NCBI RefSeq assembly: GCF_002220365.1
Contig: NZ_MTHB01000246.1
Span: 62,001-126,000, forward strand
Reading direction: 5' to 3'
Origin: Caballeronia sordidicola
GTDB lineage: Bacteria; Pseudomonadota; Gammaproteobacteria; Burkholderiales; Burkholderiaceae
DNA length: 64,000 nt
The translations under genes were made by a program, and so were the position numbers. Positions 33,970 to 43,317 of the stretch are shown one piece after another. Positions within the stretch are counted from its first letter, which is position 1; each line of letters opens with the position of its first letter. The notes beneath the pieces were generated by a model, which ran no database searches, was not told the DNA's origin, and saw only the letters and a list, made by a program, of their open reading frames with translations.

Positions 33970-35115
33970 ATGAAGAAAACCTTGCTAGCCGCTGCGATTC
34001 CGGCAATTTTCCTGAGCACCGTCGCGCATGCGCAAAGCAGCGTCACGCTCTATGGCCTGATCGACGAAGGGTTTGACTTTACGAGTAATGGTCAAGGCCA
34101 TCGCGGCTACGAAATGGTCAGCGGCGACACCGTGGGTAGCCGCTGGGGCTTGAAAGGCAGTGAGGACCTCGGCAATGGACTGAAGGGAATCTTCTTGTTG
34201 GAGAATGGCTTCAACACGAACAATGGGCAACTGGGTCAAGGGGGTCTTGAGTTTGGCCGTCAGGCTTACGTTGGCTTGTCGTCCGTTCAATACGGTACGT
34301 TCACCATGGGTCGTCAGTACGATCCCACCATCGACATGTGGAGCGGGTTCACGGCTGCGGGCAACACCATTGGCGATCTGGCGGCGCATCCGTTCGACAA
34401 CGATAACTCGGACTGGGATTATCGTATCCAGAACTCGGTCAAGTATGTGTCACCGACCTTTAGCGGCTTTACTGGCGAAGCCATGTATGGCTTCAGCAAC
34501 CAGGCGGGCGGGTTCGCGACGAACCGCATGTACAGTGCCGCTGGTACCTACAAGATGGGAGGCTTTGCCGCGGCGCTCGCGTACATGAAGACCAACAGTG
34601 GCGGAGCCAATGCTTCAGGCGCCGTCTCGAACGATACAACGGTCTTTACGGCCGACTCGCAGCAGAACATTGACGCTGGCGTGTCGTACACGTTCTCGAA
34701 CAAGGCGATGTTGGCGTTCGCGTATTCGCATGTGGATGTCTACAACCCGACTGGCAATGCGTACTTTACGAATCAGCCGGTGGCGGGCACGCAGAACTCG
34801 TGGAAGTTCGACAACTTCGAAGTTAATGGACAGTATTTCTTCAAGCCTGATTTCTGGATGGCGGCTGCTTACACTTATACGTTCGCTCACATTTCCGCTA
34901 CGACCGGACGCTCAATGCCTAAGTACAATCAATTCTCCTTGATGCTTGACTATGACCTCAGCACGCGTACATCGGTCTATATTCAAGGGGCATATCAACA
35001 CGTGAACGGCAGCACGGGAACGCAGTTCGACAATGCGGATATTCCGGGTTCGTCGGGGATTTCTTCAACCGGCAATCAGATGATGGCCCGGTTGGCGATG
35101 ACGCACAGGTTCTGA
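33970..35115 (+). CDS. Gram-negative general porin (16-stranded)
   Basis: 381 aa. Signal peptide MKKTLLAAAIPAIFLSTVAHA, mature QSSVTLYGLIDEG, WGLKGSEDLGNGLKGIFLLE, FGRQAYVGL, HPFDNDNSDWDY in the constriction loop and terminal MTHRF. More divergent than the porins at 17710 and 27137: extra aromatic residues in the loops and an Asp/Trp-rich constriction may change solute preference. Transcribed alone. Confidence 0.95.
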   Translation: MKKTLLAAAIPAIFLSTVAHAQSSVTLYGLIDEGFDFTSNGQGHRGYEMVSGDTVGSRWGLKGSEDLGNGLKGIFLLENGFNTNNGQLGQGGLEFGRQAYVGLSSVQYGTFTMGRQYDPTIDMWSGFTAAGNTIGDLAAHPFDNDNSDWDYRIQNSVKYVSPTFSGFTGEAMYGFSNQAGGFATNRMYSAAGTYKMGGFAAALAYMKTNSGGANASGAVSNDTTVFTADSQQNIDAGVSYTFSNKAMLAFAYSHVDVYNPTGNAYFTNQPVAGTQNSWKFDNFEVNGQYFFKPDFWMAAAYTYTFAHISATTGRSMPKYNQFSLMLDYDLSTRTSVYIQGAYQHVNGSTGTQFDNADIPGSSGISSTGNQMMARLAMTHRF

Positions 35116-35175
35116 TCGTTCGCACTGAAGGGCGCGGCGCTTGCGTGCCGCTGCCCGCTTCGGCGGTCTGATTGA

Positions 35176-35464
35176 GCCGGATTCTCTCTTGATCACCTAA
35201 TCGACAAGAGCGGCGCCAATCTCACTGCGCTCAAGGTCATTGATGCCGAGCGCGAAACGCCCCTCAATATCCGTCAACCGGAATATCTCAACACCCCCGT
35301 CGACCAGGACCAGGCGATCAAGTCGCCGGCCACGTCACGCGTCGTTCGGCCAATCCAGCGAAAAATTTCACCAAATCGTCATTATTTCCTTGAAAACAAT
35401 AATTTTTTGGCAGAAACTTCATCACAGTGTAATTTTCCATGCATTGCCCCTATAAAACGAAACC
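35176..35464 (+). other. Upstream region of the XRE gene, with a possible gene fragment
   Basis: From 35176 one plus-strand frame reads protein-like sequence without a start (LDHLIDKSGANLTALKVIDA, then ETPLNIRQPEYLNTPVDQD), stopping being plausible near 35350. It may be the 3' relic of a lost gene. The last 100 bp (35370-35460) are A/T-rich and should hold the promoter and operator of the XRE-cupin gene. Confidence 0.3.
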
Positions 35465-36076
35465 GTGTCCGAAGACTCCTTGCCATTGATGGACGCACCT
35501 GCCCACGAGCAGGACGTGGTCATAGGCGGCCGCTTGCGCGCCATGCGCAAGGCGCAGGACCTGCGCCTCAAGCACGTGGCTGAGCAGGCCGGCCTGTCCG
35601 TCAGCATGCTCAGCCAGATCGAGCGCGGCATCAGTTCGCCATCCATCCGTGTGCTTCGCAACATCTGCCATGCGCTGGGCGTAGATGGCGCTGCGTTGTT
35701 CGACGAGCGCAACGCGCCTGCTCCGCAAGACGTCGCAGGCGCAGACTTTGTCGTGCGGCTCGCGGACCGCAAGCCGGTGAGCGTCGGCGGCGTCACTAAA
35801 TATCGGGTGACACCTGCGGGCTGCTCGGTCATGGAAGGGTTCCTCATGGAGATCGGCGCAGGCGCTGTGTCCGACGTGAACTTTGTCCTGCAGACCGGCG
35901 ACAAGATTGGTTACGTGGTGCGCGGCAAGCTGCGCTTGTTCGTCGACGACCAGGAAATGCTGCTGGAAGCCGGGGACATATATGGGTTTCCGTCAGGCCA
36001 CCGCTATAGATGGGAGAACGGCTGGGAGTCGCCCACCACCATTCTTGTCATCAACAGCAATCATTTCTACGTTTAG
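35465..36076 (+). CDS. XRE-family regulator with C-terminal cupin
   Basis: 203 aa. N-terminal helix-turn-helix at about 20-75 (LRAMRKAQDLRLKHVAEQAG, then SMLSQIERGISSPSIRVL) and a cupin_2 effector domain at about 125-195 (GDKIGYVVRGKLRLFVDDQE, EAGDIYGFPSGHRYRWEN). This layout is that of PuuR-type regulators of amine and amino-acid catabolism. Start is a GTG at 35465; the ATG at 35489 is an alternative. Followed by an MHS transporter and a FAD oxidase on the same strand, probably its regulon. Confidence 0.9.
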   Translation: MSEDSLPLMDAPAHEQDVVIGGRLRAMRKAQDLRLKHVAEQAGLSVSMLSQIERGISSPSIRVLRNICHALGVDGAALFDERNAPAPQDVAGADFVVRLADRKPVSVGGVTKYRVTPAGCSVMEGFLMEIGAGAVSDVNFVLQTGDKIGYVVRGKLRLFVDDQEMLLEAGDIYGFPSGHRYRWENGWESPTTILVINSNHFYV

Positions 36077-36173
36077 GTTTTCGCCCGGGCGCGGCCAGTC
36101 TTGTGCGCCTACTTAGCTGTACTGGACACACCGAGCCCTGAGACCGGCCGGTGCTCACTACACAGGACGCAAG

Positions 36174-37472
36174 ATGAAACAGGCGATCGGCAGTATCGAC
36201 TCGGGCGGCATTCCATCGTCCAGGCAAGCATCCACACACAAGATTCGTGACGTGGTGGCAGCGAACGTGGGCACGTTCTTCGAGTGGTTCGACCTGCTCG
36301 TCTACGCCATGTTCGCGATCACCATTTCTCGCCTGTTCTTCCCCACCGGCAATCCGCAGTCGGCCTTGTTATACAGTCTGCTGACCTTCGCAAGTGCCTA
36401 CGTCATACGGCCCGTTGGCGCGGTCGTGCTGGGCATCTACGCCGATAAGCGCGGCCGCCGCGCCGCGTTGACCATCGCGGCGTTCCTGATGCTGTGCGGC
36501 ACCTTCCTGATGGCGGTGATTCCGACGTATCGGATGATTGGTGCGTGGGCGCCGGCCCTGCTCGTGTTCGGGCGCCTGCTGCAGGGGTTCTCGGTCGGCG
36601 GTGAATTCGGCTGCGCAAACTCTTACCTGACCGAGCAAAACGCTCGCACAAAAGCGTTCTTCGCCAGTCTGCAGTTCTCGACCTCGGGCCTCGCCGTGCT
36701 GACCGCCTCGCTGTTTGCTTACCTGATCAATCATTATCTTTCGCAGGAGCAGGTCGATTCGTGGGGATGGCGCACCCCGTTCATCTTCGGCTGCCTGATC
36801 GGTCCGGTAGGGCTTTATATCCGCACCAAGATCAACGAGACGCACGAGTTCGAGGAAGTCGCTGACAAACCGCATCGGCCGCTTGCGGAGGTCTTTACCT
36901 TTCACAAGCGCTTCCTGCTAATCGGCGCGGCAGTCGTGGCTGCGGGCAACGTGGCAAGTTTTCTTAACATCTACATGCCGACGTTCGCCATCAACAACCT
37001 TGGGATAGCTAAGGACTCTGCGTTCATCGCATCAATCTTCAGCGGTCTCGTGAGCACGATCTTCCCGATCTTCGGCGGGCTGGCTGCGGACCGCTTCGGC
37101 ACCATCAAGGTCATGCGGATTGCGTTGATCGCCGGTTTGATCATGATCTTCCCCATGTTCTTCATGCTGACGCATACGCCCTCGTTCCAATCACTGATCT
37201 TGTTTCAATGCGCGATGTCGCTGGTGTTCTACAGCTTCTATTACGCGCCGGTCGGTTCGCTGCTGGCACAGCTATTTCCAACGTCATGCCGCACAACCGG
37301 CGTGTCGATCGCGTACGTTGCATCGCAGACATTTTTCGGTGGCGTCACGCCGCTCGTGATCGGCTTCCTTGTTGCACAGACCGGCAGCGTCATGTCGCCG
37401 GCTTATTACGTGATCGTGATCGGCGTGGTTGCGCTGGTCGGCTTGTCGGCAAGCCGAAGCCGTGCTCACTGA
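36174..37472 (+). CDS. MFS transporter, metabolite:H+ symporter (MHS) group
   Basis: 432 aa, about twelve membrane helices. Seen: the MHS start VVAANVGTFFEWFDLLVYAM, loop YADKRGRRAALT after TM2, GRLLQGFSVGGEFG in TM4-5 and a cytoplasmic loop between the halves. MHS carriers import carboxylates, betaines or amino-acid-like solutes with protons. With the FAD oxidase 32 bp downstream and the XRE-cupin regulator upstream, the substrate is probably the oxidase substrate. Starts at ATG 36174. Confidence 0.92.
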   Translation: MKQAIGSIDSGGIPSSRQASTHKIRDVVAANVGTFFEWFDLLVYAMFAITISRLFFPTGNPQSALLYSLLTFASAYVIRPVGAVVLGIYADKRGRRAALTIAAFLMLCGTFLMAVIPTYRMIGAWAPALLVFGRLLQGFSVGGEFGCANSYLTEQNARTKAFFASLQFSTSGLAVLTASLFAYLINHYLSQEQVDSWGWRTPFIFGCLIGPVGLYIRTKINETHEFEEVADKPHRPLAEVFTFHKRFLLIGAAVVAAGNVASFLNIYMPTFAINNLGIAKDSAFIASIFSGLVSTIFPIFGGLAADRFGTIKVMRIALIAGLIMIFPMFFMLTHTPSFQSLILFQCAMSLVFYSFYYAPVGSLLAQLFPTSCRTTGVSIAYVASQTFFGGVTPLVIGFLVAQTGSVMSPAYYVIVIGVVALVGLSASRSRAH

Positions 37473-37504
37473 CATCAACGACCGCTTTTCTTCAAGGACA
37501 TAGC

Positions 37505-38770
37505 ATGCGTTCGACATTGCCTGCGGAGGTCGACGTTGCGATCGTCGGGGGCGGCATCATTGGCATCAGCACTGCACTCGCGCTGGCGCGCAAGGGCATA
37601 CGTGTAGCCGTATTCGAAAAAGGCACGGTTGCGGGTGAACAGTCGTCGCGCAACTGGGGATGGATTCGCACGGTCGGGCGCGATCCAAGGGAGTTGCCGC
37701 TATCTGCCATAGCGAACGACATGTGGACGGACATCCAGGCGCGCGTCAACGTGGGTTACCGGCGCACCGGCCTCGCCTATCTGGCGGAAACGGACAAGGA
37801 GATGGCCCGTCATCAGGCGTGGCTAAACTCGGCCAAAGACACGGGCACAGAAGGAAGCCTGCTGGGACGCGACGAACTGGCGCGCCTTATTCCGACCTCG
37901 AACCGGCCGTGGATCGGCGCTTTGTACAGTGCGGGCGATGGCGTTGCCGAACCCTCGCTAGCCACGGCCGCAATCGCCAGACTGGCGGCCGAAGCCGGTG
38001 CGATGGTGTTTGAACGGTGCGCGGTTCGCGGGCTGGAATCCAGCGCGGGGAGAACGTCGGCGGTCGTCACCGAGCTTGGTGTTGTGAAGTGTGCGTCAGT
38101 GGTACTGGCAGGCGGCGCCTGGTCGCGCCTTTTTTGCGGTAACAACGCCGTTGATTTTCCGCAGTTGAAGGTACATGCGTCAGTGCTGCGGACGGGACCT
38201 TTGGAGACCGGTCTGGAGATGGCGATCAACGGGTCGGACTTTACATGCCGCAAGCGCGCTGACGGCGGTTATACGGTGTCGCAACTCGGCGCGTCAATAG
38301 CAGACGTTACGCCGGACAGCATCCGCTTGTGCCGTCAATTCCTGCCGGCGTGGATGGCGGAGCGCAAGTATCTAAAGCTTCGTGTAGGCAGGCGTTTTGT
38401 AGAGGAAATGAAAATCCCGCGCCACTTTCCCCTCGATGCCCCCACGCCGTTCGAAGCATGCCGGACGCTCGATCCACCGCCGACCATGAAGATGGTCGAC
38501 GGCGCACTTGGCAAGCTGAAGCATGCGTTCCCGGCATTCAAGAATGCGACGGTTGCACAAGCGTGGGCCGGGTTTATCGATGTAACGCCAGATGCGGTCC
38601 CGGTCATCTCGGAGGTCGGCAAGATTCCAGGGTTCTTCCTGGCAGCGGGATTTTCAGGGCATGGTTTTGGCATTGGCCCGGCAGCCGGCGCATTGATGGC
38701 GGACCTGGTGACCGGAGACACCCCAGGAGTGGACCCGAAGGCGTTCCGGCTGGACAGGTTTAATGCTTGA
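37505..38770 (+). CDS. FAD-dependent oxidoreductase, DAO family (amine/amino-acid oxidase)
   Basis: 421 aa. Seen: FAD-binding VAIVGGGIIG with Gly15-Gly16-Gly17 and Gly20, SSRNWGWIRTVGRDPRELPL (the flavin-contact block of D-amino-acid-dehydrogenase-like proteins), and a C-terminal FAGFSGHGFGIGPAAG-type cap motif (AAGFSGHGFGIGPAAG). Family members oxidise secondary or primary amines, D-amino acids or N-methyl amino acids to imines or aldehydes. Substrate unknown. ATG 37505 has AAGGACA seven bases upstream. Third gene of an XRE-MHS-DAO module. Confidence 0.9.
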   Translation: MRSTLPAEVDVAIVGGGIIGISTALALARKGIRVAVFEKGTVAGEQSSRNWGWIRTVGRDPRELPLSAIANDMWTDIQARVNVGYRRTGLAYLAETDKEMARHQAWLNSAKDTGTEGSLLGRDELARLIPTSNRPWIGALYSAGDGVAEPSLATAAIARLAAEAGAMVFERCAVRGLESSAGRTSAVVTELGVVKCASVVLAGGAWSRLFCGNNAVDFPQLKVHASVLRTGPLETGLEMAINGSDFTCRKRADGGYTVSQLGASIADVTPDSIRLCRQFLPAWMAERKYLKLRVGRRFVEEMKIPRHFPLDAPTPFEACRTLDPPPTMKMVDGALGKLKHAFPAFKNATVAQAWAGFIDVTPDAVPVISEVGKIPGFFLAAGFSGHGFGIGPAAGALMADLVTGDTPGVDPKAFRLDRFNA

Positions 38771-38826
38771 AACTTGAGCGGATACCCGGCCTGCCGGTAC
38801 GAGCTGGCATCGCCGAAATGCATCGA

Positions 38827-39582
38827 TCAGAATTCCTGCAGGGTCGGACGAAGCACGATCTCGTTGATATCGACGTCGGCCGGTTGCTCGATCGCGTAGG
38901 CAATCGCGCGCGCCACCGAATCCGCGGAAATCGCTTGCTGATAAAACTGTCCCACCACCTTCGCGCTCTCTTCATGCGAGCTGCCGAGTTTCAGTTCGGA
39001 GTCGACCGCGCCCGGCAAGATGATCGTCGTGCGGATCGACGCGCCGACTTCATGGCGCAGCCCTTCGGAGATCGCGCATACGGCAAATTTGGTGCCGCTA
39101 TAGACGGTGCCGCCGGGGCTGAAAACCTTGATTCCCGCCACCGACGAAATGTTGATGAAGTGGCCGCTGTCCTGCTTCTGGAACACCGGTAACGCGGCGG
39201 CGATTCCATACAGCACGCCCTTGATGTTGATGTCGATCATGCGTTCCCACTCGTCGACTTTCATTTCCGACATTGGCGCGATCGCCATGAAGCCTGCGTT
39301 ATTGATCACTACATCCACGCGTCCGTAGGTGCTCACTGCCTGATCGACCAGCGCCTGGACATCTGCCCGGCGCGTGACATCCGCAGCCAATACTTCGACC
39401 TTGCCGCCCGCTTCGCGCAACTCTGCAGCGATGCGCTCAAGCCGGTCCAGACGACGCGCGCCCAATAAAAGCGCTGCCCCTTTCGCCGACAAATGACGCG
39501 CAGTGGCTTCACCAAGCCCGCTGCTCGCGCCGGTGATGACAACGACCTTGCCTTCGATTCCATTGCTGACGTTATTAACCAT
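38827..39582 (-). CDS. Short-chain dehydrogenase/reductase
   Basis: 251 aa, classical SDR. Seen: TGASSGLGEATA cofactor motif near 18, an Arg pair after it (GARRLDRLE) suggesting NADPH, NNAGFMAIAP, Ser in ISSVAGIKV and YSGTK as the Tyr/Lys pair. Start at ATG 39580-39582 behind AGGAG. Divergent to a LysR gene with a 147-bp control region, so it is the likely target of that regulator. This is the YdfG/serine-dehydrogenase-like subgroup; substrate unassigned. Convergent with the DAO gene. Confidence 0.92.
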   Translation of the reverse strand: MVNNVSNGIEGKVVVITGASSGLGEATARHLSAKGAALLLGARRLDRLERIAAELREAGGKVEVLAADVTRRADVQALVDQAVSTYGRVDVVINNAGFMAIAPMSEMKVDEWERMIDINIKGVLYGIAAALPVFQKQDSGHFINISSVAGIKVFSPGGTVYSGTKFAVCAISEGLRHEVGASIRTTIILPGAVDSELKLGSSHEESAKVVGQFYQQAISADSVARAIAYAIEQPADVDINEIVLRPTLQEF

Positions 39583-39633
39583 TGTTGACAGGCTCCTGTG
39601 TTCCTGAGGGGGCGAAGGCCCCGCGACAGAAGA

Positions 39634-39700
39634 CAGTATGAGAATCGCAACCCAACCATTCAATGGAAATGATACGATTTCATAATTCCGTTTTATGGAA
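39634..39700. promoter_or_regulatory. LysR operator region between SDR and LysR genes
   Basis: 67-bp element with GAAAT-N5-ATTTC symmetry (TGGAAATGATACGATTTCAT) followed by AATTCC and TATGGAA. It lies 52 bp from the SDR start and 30 bp from the LysR start and is copied at 9439-9505, where 51 of 67 bases match without gaps. Conservation at a second, non-adjacent locus supports a real binding site rather than chance. Confidence 0.65.
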
Positions 39701-39729
39701 GCAAAATCGAGAATCCCGAGAACCCCATT

Positions 39730-40653
39730 ATGCAGAATCGCCTTGAGATGTTGCGCATCTATTGCGCGGCCGTTGAAGCGCAGAGCTTTAAAGAAGCGGC
39801 TACCCGCCTGGGCACCTCGCCTCAGGCCATTACGCGCGCCGTTCAGGAAGCGGAGGCGCTGGTAGGCGAAATCCTCTTCCACCGCAACACCCGGCGCGTG
39901 CGCGCCACGGAAGCAGGAGAAGCATTCGCGCAGCGCGCACGCAAACTCGTGCAGCAGATGGATGATCTCTTAAGGCCGAAGGACAGCGAGATCGATGCCG
40001 AGATTGCCGGCCTGGTCCGCCTGACCACACCCAAGTCCATCGGCGAGCGTTTTCTCATGCCCGCGCTTGTGCGTCTCGCCGAGAAGCATCCCCGCGTCAC
40101 GCTCGACCTGCGTTTATCCGATGCAATCAGCGACCCCATCGCGGAGCAGATCGACATTGGCGTGCGGATCGGTTTCATGCGAGATAGTCGTTTCGTGGTG
40201 CGCCCTGCATCGCACGTCGGCTTCTCCGTCGTTGCCAGTCCGAAGCTGATAGCACGCGTGGGCCGTCCCGCGGACCTGGCTGAGCTTGCGCTGCTGCCGT
40301 CGACCGGATTCATCGACAGGAACACCGGGCGGGTGTGGCCCTGGCAGTTTTCCAACGGGCAGCAAATGACGCCGGCCAACCTTGCGTTCCAGACCGACGA
40401 CGGCGAGTGTGAGTGCCGCGCCGTCGTTGCGGGACTTGGGTTCGGGCAGATCGTGAGTTATCTCGCACTGCCCCTGCTGCGCGCGGGCAAGGTGATAAGC
40501 GTACTGGACGAAGTTGCGCCGGAGCCATGGCCGGTCTACGTCTATAGGCCGCAGAGAGGACCGGTCCCTGCACGCATCCGGCTCGTGTTCGACGCCGTGT
40601 TGGCAGCGCTGGAAAAATCAGAACTGCAGCATGGGCCCTATGTGTCGGGTTGA
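39730..40653 (+). CDS. LysR-family transcriptional regulator
   Basis: 307 aa. N-terminal helix-turn-helix (MLRIYCAAVEAQSFKEAATR, then TSPQAITRAVQEAEALVGE and RVRATEAG) and an effector domain about 95-290 (VRLTTPKSIGERFLMPALV). Divergent to the SDR gene across the element at 39634-39700, which it probably binds. Same strand as nothing downstream: the chemoreceptor at 40760 is convergent. Confidence 0.92.
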   Translation: MQNRLEMLRIYCAAVEAQSFKEAATRLGTSPQAITRAVQEAEALVGEILFHRNTRRVRATEAGEAFAQRARKLVQQMDDLLRPKDSEIDAEIAGLVRLTTPKSIGERFLMPALVRLAEKHPRVTLDLRLSDAISDPIAEQIDIGVRIGFMRDSRFVVRPASHVGFSVVASPKLIARVGRPADLAELALLPSTGFIDRNTGRVWPWQFSNGQQMTPANLAFQTDDGECECRAVVAGLGFGQIVSYLALPLLRAGKVISVLDEVAPEPWPVYVYRPQRGPVPARIRLVFDAVLAALEKSELQHGPYVSG

Positions 40654-40759
40654 CTTCGCACTCCGGGCGATCCTCCCAACAGCATGCAAGCGGACGGTCA
40701 ATCCGGCACGACGAAAGACCGGCCGCACCTGCTACGACCCAGGTTATTGACCGGCCGCG

Positions 40760-42502
40760 TTAAAACGCCTCCCACTCCGCATTCGACGTGCTACCGCTGG
40801 TTGCAGGCTTTGCCGAGGCTCGCACCGCGCGCGGCCCGTTCACGACCTTCTCCTCAGGCACCGGACGCGGTTTGACTTGCGTCCTCGGCGGGGCTTTCGC
40901 GCTTGTAACCGGCGTTGCATATCCCATTGAATGTTCGGTGCCCAGCCGGAACGAAGACACCGCCTGAGTGAGTTTGCGCCCCTGATCCTCGAGCGATTGC
41001 GAAGCCGCTGTCGCTTGCTCGACCAGCGCGGCATTTTGCTGCGTCACTTCATCCATTTGCGTGATCGCGGTGTTGACTTGCTCAATGCCGCGACTTTGCT
41101 CGCCCGATGCCGCAGCGATCTCTCCCATGATGTCGTTCACGCGAGCGACCGCGTTCGTGACTTCCGACATGGTACGGCCCGCTTCGCTTGCGAGCCCCGA
41201 ACCGGTCTGGATCTTCTGCACCGACGACGAGATCAGGTCCTTGATTTCCTTCGCTGCACTAGAGGAACGTTGCGCGAGGCTGCGCACTTCGCTCGCCACA
41301 ACGGCAAATCCCCTGCCCTGTTCGCCGGCGGGAGCGGCTTCGACCGCTGCATTCAACGCGAGGATATTAGTCTGGAACGCGATCCCTTCGATGATCCCGG
41401 TGATATCCGCGATCTTCGTAGAGCTCTCGCTGATGTCGGCCATGGTCTCTACAACCTGTCCTACGACGCTGCTGCCCTTCGCCGCCACTTCCGATGCATT
41501 CGATGCCAGCGAACTGGCCTGAGCCGCACTTTCTGCGTTTTGTTTGACCGTCGAGGTCAGCTCTTCCATGCTTGCCGCGGTTTCCTGCAATGACGACGCC
41601 TGCTGCTCGGTGCGCGACGACAAGTCGATATTGCCCGATGCAATCTCGCTGGAGCCGGTGGCAATACTGTCGGCGGCAGTCCTGACGTCGCCGATCAACT
41701 TGACCAGGCTTCCTTGCATTGCACCCATCAGCGCAAGCACGCTTCCGGCCGGTGCCAGATCGGCCCCACGAACCAGGCTCAGGTCGCCGTTTGCCACCCG
41801 TTGCGTCACTTCGCCAAGCGCGACAGGTTCGGCCCCCAAGGCTTGGGTCAGCCCGCGAATAATCAGCGTGGCTGCGCCGATCGCCATGGCGAGAGCGATC
41901 AGACACGTCGCGATAAGCAGCGTGCGCTTGTTTGAATAATCAAGCGCCGACTGCTCCTCCATTGCCTTGGCGCGCCCGGCGGTGTAATCGGAATAGTCAT
42001 TGGTCGCCTTGATCAACTGAGCGAGAAGCGGGCGACACTGGTCATCGATCATGGTGATGGCTTCGTCGCGCCTGTTAGTGAGTGCCGCGTTGACAATGTT
42101 CAAGGCGACCGGACCATAGAGACTCTCTACGCGGCTGATTTCGGCCACGAGACTGCGTGCCTTGTCGGAGACGCTGGGGTCTTTGACCTGTTCGCTCAGC
42201 TGGCGCAACGCGTTTTGTACGTCCTCGTGGGCCTTGGTCACCTCGGTTTTTTCCGCGTCGAGGTCAGCGGGTTTAGTCACCAGGACAAGATCGCGGGCCG
42301 CGATCGCACGCCGATCTACTGACGTGCGCACTGTCTCTGCAAGACGCGCGCGTACTTCTATGCCGGAAACGTAGTTGGAGAATTGACTATTCGCGTCGCT
42401 AAGCGCCTTGAGTGAGAAGATCGAGATGGCGACAAGCATGAAGATCAACACACCAAAGCTCCATGAGAGCTTGGCTTTGACGGAAAGCGATTTGAAGTTC
42501 AT
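40760..42502 (-). CDS. Methyl-accepting chemotaxis protein
   Basis: 580-aa inner-membrane chemoreceptor. TM1 about 11-31, periplasmic four-helix-bundle sensor (4HB_MCP) to about 190, TM2 about 190-212, HAMP, then the cytoplasmic coiled coil with adaptation regions and the hairpin tip (GIAFQTNILALNAAVEAAPA; EQGRGFAVVASEVRSLAQRS). It ends EWEAF, a C-terminal tether pentapeptide for CheR/CheB. The tip reads EAAPAGEQG, where the consensus is EAARAGEQG, an Arg-to-Pro change in the tip that could weaken kinase coupling. Start at ATG 42500-42502 behind AGGGGAA. Ligand unknown. Confidence 0.93.
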   Translation of the reverse strand: MNFKSLSVKAKLSWSFGVLIFMLVAISIFSLKALSDANSQFSNYVSGIEVRARLAETVRTSVDRRAIAARDLVLVTKPADLDAEKTEVTKAHEDVQNALRQLSEQVKDPSVSDKARSLVAEISRVESLYGPVALNIVNAALTNRRDEAITMIDDQCRPLLAQLIKATNDYSDYTAGRAKAMEEQSALDYSNKRTLLIATCLIALAMAIGAATLIIRGLTQALGAEPVALGEVTQRVANGDLSLVRGADLAPAGSVLALMGAMQGSLVKLIGDVRTAADSIATGSSEIASGNIDLSSRTEQQASSLQETAASMEELTSTVKQNAESAAQASSLASNASEVAAKGSSVVGQVVETMADISESSTKIADITGIIEGIAFQTNILALNAAVEAAPAGEQGRGFAVVASEVRSLAQRSSSAAKEIKDLISSSVQKIQTGSGLASEAGRTMSEVTNAVARVNDIMGEIAAASGEQSRGIEQVNTAITQMDEVTQQNAALVEQATAASQSLEDQGRKLTQAVSSFRLGTEHSMGYATPVTSAKAPPRTQVKPRPVPEEKVVNGPRAVRASAKPATSGSTSNAEWEAF

Positions 42503-42961
42503 TTTGATAATTCCCCTTGTTGACAATAATGTGAAACGCTCAAGCGAGCTCGACTCAGGCTTTGCCGCGAGCAATCGGCCAAACATTGATCCTTGGAAAA
42601 TGCAGGACGCGGCACAGCTTTTCTCTGTCTGTACTACGGCGGGGCGGGCGCAATCTGGAGAGAGCTTTTGACGGACAAACGTTTGCTGAGAAAATAAATA
42701 ATCGCTAAGCAGATTTGTCTTATGCTTGTCCACCTCGATTAACTTGGAATTCTAAGTTTCTATAAAAACAAGGCATATTTACCTGCAATGGATTCGCTCT
42801 AGCAAATGACAAAACATAACGTTTGTCCTGCCGTTGTCCACTATCGACGGTTCGGCCGAACATGGAATAGCGGGTGTATTCATACCGCGTGTTAGACGAA
42901 CGCGTTCGAAAATAGTCTATCCGGCAACCGTTGGTACGATCATCGCTGAAGACGAAAAAAA
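42503..42961. other. Intergenic region, 459 bp
   Basis: Upstream of the chemoreceptor. A/T-rich around 42690-42790 (promoter expected; flagellar-type sigma-28 elements are common for chemoreceptors but I do not see a convincing pair). No gene supported; the frame continuing the chemoreceptor upstream to 42733 lacks a ribosome site. Confidence 0.4.
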
Positions 42962-42985
42962 AGGCGTCGTGCGAACACGACGCCT
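42962..42985 (-). terminator. Intrinsic terminator with UUCG-type tetraloop
   Basis: AGGCGTCGTG (42962-42971) and CACGACGCCT (42976-42985), a perfect 10-bp stem. Read on the minus strand the loop is TTCG and the stem is followed by seven T, an ideal terminator 122 bp beyond the stop of the small gene at 43108. Confidence 0.85.
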
Positions 42986-43107
42986 GAAATTCTAGCTCCG
43001 AGGGGAGGGCTAGAACTGAGAGCCAGCTTACATCTCAACCTCCCGGCATATGGGCCGCTGAAGGTTTTACAAACTCGCCGCATACACCGTTCGTGGCGGC
43101 GTGAGCG

Positions 43108-43317
43108 TCAGTGCATCACACCGAAAAAAGCGTGGACGGCATCGCCTGGCGTCAGGCCCACATCGAAATAACCTTGAAGACGGTCCGCGGTCGTATCGTC
43201 AAGAACGAACGGTGGATTGATGAACCGCGCAGCGACCGCCTGGTCGTACCAGACGCTGATCCAGCCCCTAAGCTCACACACATCTTCCTGTAGTTGCAGC
43301 CCGGATTTGCTATCCAT
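43108..43317 (-). CDS. Small hypothetical protein, 69 aa
   Basis: Not recognised. Acidic, soluble: MDSKSGLQLQEDVCELRGWI, then YDQAVAARFINPPFVLDDTT and a C-terminal helix. The ATG at 43315-43317 has GGAG seven bases upstream, which decides the start over a GTG at 43365. Its own terminator follows (42962-42985). Small proteins of this kind with a conserved Trp and Tyr occur next to regulators in this group of bacteria; function unknown. Confidence 0.6.
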   Translation of the reverse strand: MDSKSGLQLQEDVCELRGWISVWYDQAVAARFINPPFVLDDTTADRLQGYFDVGLTPGDAVHAFFGVMH

